A stretch of 8,875 bases of DNA, taken from Bacteroidota bacterium (lineage in GTDB: Bacteria > Bacteroidota > Ignavibacteria > UBA10030 > UBA8401). The stretch spans positions 1 through 8,875 of the forward strand of contig JAVBYA010000396.1 of NCBI GenBank assembly GCA_030824295.1. The letters are read 5' to 3'. Positions within the stretch are counted from its first letter, which is position 1. Every line of letters begins with the position of its first letter. Positions 1 to 5,157 of this stretch are shown here, piece after piece. The position numbers were made by a program, and so were the translations under genes. Under the pieces are notes generated by a model that worked only from the letters and a program-made list of their open reading frames with translations, was not told where the DNA came from and made no database searches.

Positions 1-333
1 GCAGCGGCGTATGGTCTGATCGTCTCTGCGCCGACCGCCGTACCGGCAAGTGAAGGGAATATCCCGACAGGAACGGTCATTCGTCCCAATCATCCCAATC
101 CGTTCAATCCAACCACGAACATCCAGTTCACGGTCGACCGGACCGACCGCGCGGTCCTGACGGTCTATACGATGCTCGGCCAGCAGATCGCAACATTGTT
201 CGACGGGACGGCAGAAGCAGGGAAGATCTATTCGACGCGATTCACCGGTGCTGGACTCGCTACCGGACCGTACATCGCACAGTTGGAGCATAGCGGTTCC
301 GTTGTCCGGAACAGGATGCTGCTGATCAAATGA
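1..333 (+). CDS. Secreted protein, C-terminal part only, with type IX (Por) secretion sorting domain
   Basis: This open frame enters from the left edge, so only the last 110 residues are visible and no start can be given. Residues about 28-110 form a typical FlgD-like/type A C-terminal sorting domain: the PNPFNPTT motif at about 32-39, a beta-rich core with VYTMLGQQI at 55-63, the LATGPYIAQL strand at 86-95, and the ending RMLLIK. In Ignavibacteria, Bacteroidota and relatives, such domains direct a protein with a signal peptide across the outer membrane through the Por/type IX system. They are removed or replaced by a surface anchor on the way. The catalytic or binding part lies upstream of the window and its function cannot be told. 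The stop codon overlaps the start of the solute-binding protein gene (ATGA), so a role in handling the same substrate, for example a glycoside hydrolase, is an inference. The domain call is confident; the full protein's identity is unknown. Confidence 0.85.
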   Translation, partial: AAAYGLIVSAPTAVPASEGNIPTGTVIRPNHPNPFNPTTNIQFTVDRTDRAVLTVYTMLGQQIATLFDGTAEAGKIYSTRFTGAGLATGPYIAQLEHSGSVVRNRMLLIK

Positions 334-1589
334 GATCATGGGCGACGATAGTATCCCTCTCTCTTGCACTGCTCCTGCTCAGCTGCAGCAAGCAGGATGA
401 GCGGAAGACGATCGAGTTCTGGACGCTGCAGCTCTCTCCGGCGTTCAATGGATACTTCAATGACCTCATCGCTGCGTATGAACGGGAACATCCCGGCGTC
501 CGTATCCGCTGGGTGGATGTGCCGTACGATGCTGCCGTGCAAAAGCTCCTCGCGTCCGCCGTTGCCGGCGACCCGCCGGATGTGGTGAACCTCTCTGCGG
601 ATTTCCTCTCCAAATTCCACGCGATGCATGCGTTGACCGACCTCGGTCCGGCGGTGGACCAATGCGGTTACACTTTCCTGCCGAATGCACTGGAACTCTG
701 CACGTTCGATTCATCGGTCGTTGCTCTGCCGTGGTATCTCAATTCGTACGTTGTCATCTTTAATAAAGAACTCCTCCGGTCCGCCGGGATGACCGATGCC
801 GATGTCCCGCGGACGTTCGATGCATTGGAATCGTTCATCCGGACCTATCATCAAAGGACGGGAAAGCATGCGTTCTTCTGGAACATCGGCAAGGACAGCT
901 ATCTGCCGATGATGCTCGGGTCGGAAGGGATCCCGATGACGGACGATGCGATGACCACGGCACTCTTCCGGGAACCGCGAGCGGTGGCGGCCATTGACCG
1001 GTGGGTGCAGCTGTACCGTGAAGGGTATCTCCCGGCTGAATCGATCATCAAACCCGGTTCGGCTATTGTAGAGGCGTATCAATCCGGACAGGTCCCGCTG
1101 ATCTTCACCGGACCGGTCTTTCTGCAGCGGATCCGCACCAATGCGCCGGGGATCTACGAACGGACGGGCATTGCGCCGGCGCTCGTCGGAGCGACCGGAC
1201 GGCACGAATTGGCCGCGATGGCACTCTCTGTCCTTTCCACAACATCCTATCCGCAGGAAGCGGCTGATTTTGCGTTGTTCGTCGCCGATCCTGCCAACCA
1301 GCTGGCATTCAGCCGCCTGACCGCCACATTCCCGTCAGTGACGGAAGCACTCCGCGATTCATTCTTTCAACGGAACGACGGCTCGGTGATCGATGCCGGA
1401 CGCTCCGTCGGTGCAGCGGACCTGAAGAACGCCGGCCGGCTTCGGAACTATCTGCTCCATCCGGAATTCGACCGGCTGCGCGATGCATTCGATGAAGCGG
1501 TCCAGAAAGCATGTCTCGGCAAAGCCACCACACAGCAAGCGCTGGACGAAGCTGCACAAGAGTGGGACCGCATCCTGGGGGAACAGTGA
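330..1589 (+). CDS. ABC transporter solute-binding lipoprotein, sugar type (family 1)
   Basis: The 419-residue product captures a solute outside the inner membrane and hands it to the two permeases encoded next. It starts with a lipoprotein signal: MRSW, a hydrophobic run at about 7-17, and a lipobox LLSC with the lipidated Cys at 19. The mature part has the order of family 1 carbohydrate-binding proteins: an early strand TIEFWTLQ (28-34), an EREHPGVRIRWVDVPY segment (51-66), VAGDPPDVVNLSADF (78-92), LPWYLNSYVVIFNKELL (133-149) and an IFTGPVFL stretch (258-265). The length is normal for the family. Cys112 and Cys124 could form a disulfide. The ligand cannot be read from the sequence; oligosaccharide or another sugar derivative is most likely. 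The ATG overlaps the upstream stop, and the only Shine-Dalgarno-like stretch (AGGA at 313-316) is 13 bases away, so its translation is probably coupled to the upstream gene. Confidence 0.9.
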   Translation: MRSWATIVSLSLALLLLSCSKQDERKTIEFWTLQLSPAFNGYFNDLIAAYEREHPGVRIRWVDVPYDAAVQKLLASAVAGDPPDVVNLSADFLSKFHAMHALTDLGPAVDQCGYTFLPNALELCTFDSSVVALPWYLNSYVVIFNKELLRSAGMTDADVPRTFDALESFIRTYHQRTGKHAFFWNIGKDSYLPMMLGSEGIPMTDDAMTTALFREPRAVAAIDRWVQLYREGYLPAESIIKPGSAIVEAYQSGQVPLIFTGPVFLQRIRTNAPGIYERTGIAPALVGATGRHELAAMALSVLSTTSYPQEAADFALFVADPANQLAFSRLTATFPSVTEALRDSFFQRNDGSVIDAGRSVGAADLKNAGRLRNYLLHPEFDRLRDAFDEAVQKACLGKATTQQALDEAAQEWDRILGEQ

Positions 1590-2437
1590 GAACCCGCGCA
1601 TCCATACCGTATCTGTTCCTGCTGCCGGCAATGTTCTTTCTGCTGCTCTTCAGCATCGTACCGATGCTGGAGGTGGTCTGGTTCAGTCTGCTGAATTATT
1701 CTTTCTTCGGTCCGCATGAATTCATCGGTGCGGAGAACTACCGTCGGCTGCTCTCCGATGCCAATTTCTGGCACACCCTGATGAACTCTCTCTTGTATGT
1801 TCTTGTGACACCGGTACTGATCGTCGTGTCGCTCGTCGTCGCATTGAGCGTCCGTGACGCTGTCCGTTCTGCTTCGCTCCTTCGGCTGTTCTTCTTCCTG
1901 CCGGTCATCACACCGATCATCGTCGTCGGCATCATGTGGAAATGGATCTTCACGGAAGAGACCGGTGTGATGAACTATCTGCTCTCGCTTGCAGGGATCG
2001 GTCCGGTCTCCTGGCTGACCGACCATCCGACCAATATGGTCAGCGTGATGATCCTGACCGTCTGGCGGGGATTCGGATACTATATGATGGTGATCCTTGC
2101 CGGACTGATGCTGATCCCGAAGGAGATCGAGGAAGCCGGCGTGCTGGACGGTGCCACACCGTTCACTCAGGTGGTGCATATCATCCTGCCGAACCTTCGG
2201 CCGACGCTCCTCTTCATCTTTGTTGTTTCGTCCGCCTCTGCCGTGAAACTCTTCACGGAACTCTATGTGCTCATTCCCGGCGTTCCGATGAACAACAAGA
2301 CGCTGGTGGCGTTCCTCTACCGGCAGTCGTTCGAACGGTTCGATTTCGGATACGGCTCCGCCATTGCGGTGGTCCTCTTTCTTCTGACGGCAGGACTTTC
2401 CTACGCCAGCATCAGGATGATGGAGGAGCGCTCATGA
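1586..2437 (+). CDS. ABC transporter permease, MalF/UgpA type
   Basis: The 283-residue integral membrane protein is one half of the transmembrane channel of a carbohydrate-type importer. The start chosen is GTG at 1586, which overlaps the TGA of the binding-protein gene (GTGA) and follows GGGGG at 1577-1581. An ATG at 1511 would add 25 residues read from inside the upstream gene, without membrane or family character. Visible features are a first hydrophobic segment (YLFLLPAMFFLLLFSIVP, 9-26), the FIGAENYRRLL loop (46-56) typical of MalF/UgpA-like proteins, further membrane segments (about 68-88, 99-121, 151-177, 205-219, 258-275), and the EAA loop EAGVLDGATPF (183-193) ending at the Pro of HIILP, which docks on the ATPase. 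The substrate is not predictable from the sequence. It pairs with the next gene. Confidence 0.93.
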   Translation: MRTRASIPYLFLLPAMFFLLLFSIVPMLEVVWFSLLNYSFFGPHEFIGAENYRRLLSDANFWHTLMNSLLYVLVTPVLIVVSLVVALSVRDAVRSASLLRLFFFLPVITPIIVVGIMWKWIFTEETGVMNYLLSLAGIGPVSWLTDHPTNMVSVMILTVWRGFGYYMMVILAGLMLIPKEIEEAGVLDGATPFTQVVHIILPNLRPTLLFIFVVSSASAVKLFTELYVLIPGVPMNNKTLVAFLYRQSFERFDFGYGSAIAVVLFLLTAGLSYASIRMMEERS

Positions 2438-3237
2438 AGTTCCTTCGCATGCTGATCCTGACGTTGGCCGCGGCTGCGGCACTCCTGCCGTTCCTCTGGC
2501 TGCTGAGCACGTCGTTCAAAGGAGCGGAAGAACTCTTCGCGTATCCTCCGGACATCCTTCCGCAGACATTCGTCTGGGAGAATTACAGCGGACTCTGGAA
2601 CGCTGTTCCCCTTGCCGGTTACTTCCTTAACTCCAGCATCGTTACCGCTGTCTCTGTGCTGGTGAATGTGCTCTTCTCATCGTTGGCAGGTTTTGCACTG
2701 GCGCGGATGCGGTTCCGTCTCCGCACAACGGCATTCCTGCTGGTGATCGCAGCGGTCATCATTCCCAAAGAGGTCCTCATCCTTCCGCTTTACACGATCA
2801 TCCTCACCATGCGGCTGGATGATTCGCTTGCGGGCGTCCTTCTGCCGTTCCTGGTGGACGGGATGTCCATCTTCCTGATGCGGCAGGCGTTCCTTTCCAT
2901 TCCCCGCGAGATAGAGGAAGCGGGAGTGATGGACGGTGCCGGTCCGTTCCGTCTCTGGTGGAATGTCATGGCGCCGATGACCGCACCGGCGATGGCAACG
3001 GTCACCATCGTTTCGTTCATCGTTGCGTGGGGTGACTTTCTCTGGCCGCTCGTCGTTCTCCGCTCTCCCGAACACTACACGCTGCAGGTCGGACTCAGCT
3101 ATCTCACCGGCACGTTCGTGGATAATTTCCGATACGTCGCCGCCGGCGGCATCCTCAGTATCATTCCTGTTCTGATCGTCTTCCTCTTTATGCAGCGTCA
3201 CTTCGAGCGCGGACTCTTTTCCGGCAGCAACAAATAG
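2434..3237 (+). CDS. ABC transporter permease, MalG/UgpE type
   Basis: The 267-residue inner-membrane protein is the second permease and pairs with the preceding MalF-type gene. It starts at the ATG overlapping the previous stop (ATGA), with GGAGGAG at 2422-2428 five bases before it. Longer in-frame starts lie inside the previous gene and are not credible. The N-terminal membrane segment (about 5-25) ends in LLSTSFKG, a common MalG-type pattern. The WENYSGLW segment (48-55), the GYFLNSSIVT segment (62-71), the SLAGFALARMRF segment (83-94) and the EAA loop EAGVMDGAGPF (162-172) leading to the Pro of VMAP are all MalG-like. It is the last gene of the transport operon: no ATP-binding subunit follows, and the next gene lies 251 bases away in a different functional set. 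The transporter probably uses an ATPase encoded elsewhere, as is known for MsmK/UgpC-type shared ATPases. Confidence 0.93.
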   Translation: MKFLRMLILTLAAAAALLPFLWLLSTSFKGAEELFAYPPDILPQTFVWENYSGLWNAVPLAGYFLNSSIVTAVSVLVNVLFSSLAGFALARMRFRLRTTAFLLVIAAVIIPKEVLILPLYTIILTMRLDDSLAGVLLPFLVDGMSIFLMRQAFLSIPREIEEAGVMDGAGPFRLWWNVMAPMTAPAMATVTIVSFIVAWGDFLWPLVVLRSPEHYTLQVGLSYLTGTFVDNFRYVAAGGILSIIPVLIVFLFMQRHFERGLFSGSNK

Positions 3238-3291
3238 CACCCCGTCTTCCCGACGCTTAAGAGAGCAATTGGTCTGATTTATTCCCGCTTC

Positions 3292-3409
3292 ATTCCGCTG
3301 ATCATCCTCATTATCCGGCATTTGCGTACATGCGATGGCTGGACCTCTGTTCCCCGGATTTTCTCATTTTAGGGAAAGAGCCGCCGGAAGATGTTGAAAT
3401 TCCGCTGAT
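3292..3409 (+). repeat. Pair of 11-base direct repeats, ATTCCGCTGAT
   Basis: The exact 11-mer ATTCCGCTGAT occurs at 3292-3302 and again at 3399-3409, with start points 107 bases apart, both inside the same intergenic gap. The second copy lies in the spacer of the candidate promoter and is followed at once by TTAAGAG (3411-3417), a 7-mer that also appears at 3257-3263. The repeats could be regulator-binding sites, or chance similarity; the sequence alone does not settle it. Confidence 0.35.
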
Positions 3410-3423
3410 TTTAAGAGGATAAA
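3394..3423 (+). promoter_or_regulatory. Possible sigma-70-type promoter for the hyp operon
   Basis: TTGAAA at 3394-3399 and GATAAA at 3418-3423 are separated by 18 bases and lie about 66 bases before the hypA ATG, in the most AT-rich part of the gap. Both boxes are one or two bases away from the sigma-70 consensus. The match is by eye. Promoter rules differ in Bacteroidota proper, so the call is weak, but its placement in the only gap between the operons is sensible. No sigma-54 or clear FNR site was seen. Confidence 0.3.
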
Positions 3424-3488
3424 AAGGTCATTTTTCTGGTGCGCTATTTGAAGGTGTGTTGTTCACCAATAAGAATGAGCCGGAACGT

Positions 3489-3851
3489 ATGCACGAACTA
3501 TCCATAGCACAGAACATCGTCGATATCATCCACCAATACGTCCCGGCGAATGAACGGCAGAGGGTCCGCTCGGTCTTTACCATTGTCGGTGAACATTCCG
3601 GCATCGTGGCGGACTCACTGACATTTTCCTATCAGGCGATCACGGCAGCAACGGACCTTCAGCAGTCTGCCTTGGTGATCGAACATGTCCCGTTCACCGT
3701 CCGCTGCAAAGAATGCGGAGCAGAATCACGGACCGAGATGGGAAGCATTCAATGTCCGGCCTGCAAAGGATTGGATACACAAGTACTGAGCGGAACGGAA
3801 CTGCGCGTCAGCGAGATCGAAATGGAAGACGAACCCAAGGAGCCATCATGA
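3489..3851 (+). CDS. hypA: Hydrogenase nickel incorporation protein HypA
   Basis: The 120-residue cytoplasmic nickel metallochaperone works with HypB to deliver nickel to the large subunit of NiFe hydrogenase. The start is set at the ATG giving MHELSIAQ, because the mature N-terminus with His2 and Glu3 is the nickel-binding site conserved across the family. A GTG at 3456 would put 11 residues before it and bury that site. The structural zinc site is complete with two CX2C pairs, CKEC (73-76) and CPAC (89-92). The GEHSGIVADSLTFSYQAIT region (35-53) is family-typical. The length matches the usual 110-120. No clear Shine-Dalgarno sequence precedes it. Its stop overlaps the hypB start (ATGA), fitting joint production of the two proteins, which form a complex. 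Identity is firm. Confidence 0.95.
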   Translation: MHELSIAQNIVDIIHQYVPANERQRVRSVFTIVGEHSGIVADSLTFSYQAITAATDLQQSALVIEHVPFTVRCKECGAESRTEMGSIQCPACKGLDTQVLSGTELRVSEIEMEDEPKEPS

Positions 3852-4504
3852 GCATCATCACCATCGAACGGAAAGTACTGGAGAAGAACGACGAACTGGC
3901 CCGGAAGAACCGGGAGCTCTTCGCGAAACAAAAGAACTTCGTGATCAATCTCGTCAGTTCCCCCGGCTCAGGCAAGACGAGCCTGTTGGAAGCAACGCTG
4001 GCAAAGATCCGTCCGCACGCTTCGGTGGCCGTCATCGAAGGGGATGTGCAGACCGACCTGGACGCACAGCGTGTTGCCAAACTGGATGTGCCGGTCGTGC
4101 AGATCGTCACCAACGGCGGATGCCATCTGGAAGCGAAACTGGTGCACGACGCGATGCAGTCTTTGGACCTTGCCGCTGTCGACCTGCTGATCATCGAGAA
4201 TGTCGGTAATCTCGTCTGTCCCGCGAACTATGACCTCGGCGAAGCGCTGAAGGTCGTGGTGCTGAGCGTGACCGAAGGGGATGACAAACCGCTGAAGTAT
4301 CCTACCATGTTCCGGAACGCATCGGTCGTGATCATCAACAAAGTGGACCTGCTGCCGTACGTGAACTCGAATGTTGAAACACTCAAACAGAATGCCCTGA
4401 GCATCAATCCTATGCTGACGGTGTTCGAGGTCTCCTGCCGGACCGGTCAGGGACTCGATGCATGGTGCGATTGGCTCATTGAACATTCCGTAAAGAAAGG
4501 ATGA
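3848..4504 (+). CDS. hypB: Hydrogenase nickel incorporation GTPase HypB
   Basis: The 218-residue GTPase uses GTP hydrolysis to drive nickel release from HypA/HypB into the hydrogenase large subunit. The start at 3848 overlaps the hypA stop and has AAGGAG at 3837-3842, five bases before it. Motifs are complete: Walker A SSPGSGKTS (37-45), the switch-type EGDVQTDLDAQR (64-75), the conserved NGGCHLEA with the G-domain metal ligands Cys92 and His93, the IENVGNLVCP segment (116-125, Cys124), and the guanine-specific NKVD (164-167). Unlike many HypB proteins, it has no His-rich N-terminal stretch and no CXXCGC high-affinity nickel motif; the N-terminus begins directly with the short helix before the G domain. 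It is thus of the short type and relies on the G-domain metal site. It precedes a putative nickel permease, with only 4 bases between stop and start. Confidence 0.96.
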   Translation: MSIITIERKVLEKNDELARKNRELFAKQKNFVINLVSSPGSGKTSLLEATLAKIRPHASVAVIEGDVQTDLDAQRVAKLDVPVVQIVTNGGCHLEAKLVHDAMQSLDLAAVDLLIIENVGNLVCPANYDLGEALKVVVLSVTEGDDKPLKYPTMFRNASVVIINKVDLLPYVNSNVETLKQNALSINPMLTVFEVSCRTGQGLDAWCDWLIEHSVKKG

Positions 4505-4508
4505 ACGT

Positions 4509-5153
4509 ATGGAGATCCTGATCATTTCTGCCTTGTCCATCGGCGTGCTGCATGCCATGGCGCCGGACCATTGGCTGCCGTTCGTGGTGCTGGGGAAAGC
4601 ACAGCAATGGAACGGCTGGAAGACCACACGGGTTGTCTCGCTCGCCGGACTCGGACATGTCGGCTCGAGCGTTCTGATCACTCTTGTTGGACTTGCGCTC
4701 GGCGCAGCGCTGGAGCATGTGAACGGATGGGAGGAACTGCGGGCGGATTATGCATCGATGCTGTTGATCGGCTTCGGTGCGGCATACGCGGTGTGGGGAG
4801 TCTACCATTGGAAGCAGCATACCCACGAACACACAGAACATCACACTCATGTCCACGACGGCAACAAAGCGGCGGTCGTTTCCTACTGGACCCTCTTTGC
4901 ACTCATCGTCTTCGGTCCCTGCGAACCGCTCATCCCGCTCCTGTTCGCTTCTGTCAGTTACGGCTGGATGGCGGTCGCATCCATCTTTCTTGTGTTCGGC
5001 GTTGTTACCATCGCCATGATGCTGCTGCAGGTGCATCTGGCGCTGCTGGGACTCTCCATGGTCCGCTTCCATTTCCTGAAGGATGCGTCGCATATCATCG
5101 CCGGTGTAGTGATCGTGCTGACCGGCATCGCGATCCGCGTTCTGGGCATCTGA
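4509..5153 (+). CDS. Putative nickel permease (NicO/UreH-like), with His-rich loop
   Basis: The 214-residue membrane protein is likely to carry nickel for the hydrogenase made with the surrounding hyp genes. About six membrane segments can be seen (roughly 3-28, 43-68, 82-100, 123-147, 151-184, 195-214). The first carries H15-A-M-A-P-D20-H21, an HX4DH motif that is the hallmark of NiCoT and related Ni/Co transporters. The fourth has a FGPCEPLIPLLF motif (135-146), like the GPC motif of NicO-type proteins. Between segments 3 and 4 is a loop with seven His in 104-116, a likely metal-binding site. The ATG at 4509 follows AAAGGA at 4496-4501, which overlaps the hypB stop region. Position between hypB and hypF supports nickel as substrate, but the family also includes cobalt transporters and metal exporters (RcnA), so direction and metal are inferred. 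A TauE/SafE-like exporter is the alternative and is less likely given the HX4DH motif. Confidence 0.75.
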   Translation: MEILIISALSIGVLHAMAPDHWLPFVVLGKAQQWNGWKTTRVVSLAGLGHVGSSVLITLVGLALGAALEHVNGWEELRADYASMLLIGFGAAYAVWGVYHWKQHTHEHTEHHTHVHDGNKAAVVSYWTLFALIVFGPCEPLIPLLFASVSYGWMAVASIFLVFGVVTIAMMLLQVHLALLGLSMVRFHFLKDASHIIAGVVIVLTGIAIRVLGI

Positions 5154-5157
5154 TCAT

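Larger units (their letters stand above)
3238..3488 (+). other. Intergenic region between transport operon and hyp cluster
   Basis: This 251-base stretch has no credible gene and is visibly richer in A and T than its surroundings, especially from 3361 to 3460. It separates an ABC-transport operon from a hydrogenase-maturation operon and so must hold the promoter of the second. I found no GC-rich hairpin followed by T residues that would end the first operon. The best inverted repeat is a 5-base stem (CGGAA 3385-3389 with TTCCG 3400-3404), too weak for a terminator. An 11-base direct repeat (ATTCCGCTGAT at 3292-3302 and 3399-3409) is listed separately, as is a candidate promoter. Read-through from the first operon into hypA cannot be excluded. 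Confidence 0.7.

Noticed and set aside
1511..1585. Earlier ATG start for the first permease
   Set aside because: The added residues are polar, overlap the binding-protein gene and have no family match. GTG at 1586 with GGGGG before it fits better.
1448..2179. Long open frame on the minus strand, 243 residues
   Set aside because: It lies opposite the binding protein and first permease and is rich in His, Asp, Gln and Arg, as expected for the reverse of membrane-protein codons. No domain is recognisable.
1936..2433. Earlier ATG start for the second permease, extending 166 residues upstream
   Set aside because: The extension is the out-of-frame reading of the first permease, rich in Arg and Asp. 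The ATG at 2434 has GGAGGAG and starts a normal membrane segment.
3242..3372. Open frame in the gap with a hydrophobic stretch (LIYSRFIPLIILIIRHL)
   Set aside because: It has no ATG or ribosome site and its end is quickly reached. It may be chance, although a membrane-like run just after a permease gene was worth noting.
3385..3404. Inverted repeat CGGAA/TTCCG as a terminator
   Set aside because: The stem is only 5 base pairs with a 10-base loop and no following T run.
3456..3488. GTG start giving HypA an 11-residue N-terminal extension
   Set aside because: HypA needs a free MHE N-terminus for nickel binding, so ATG at 3489 is preferred.
3968..4681. Minus-strand open frame of 237 residues opposite hypB and the permease
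   Set aside because: hypB and the permease on the + strand have full family motifs; the reverse frame shows none and is a shadow.
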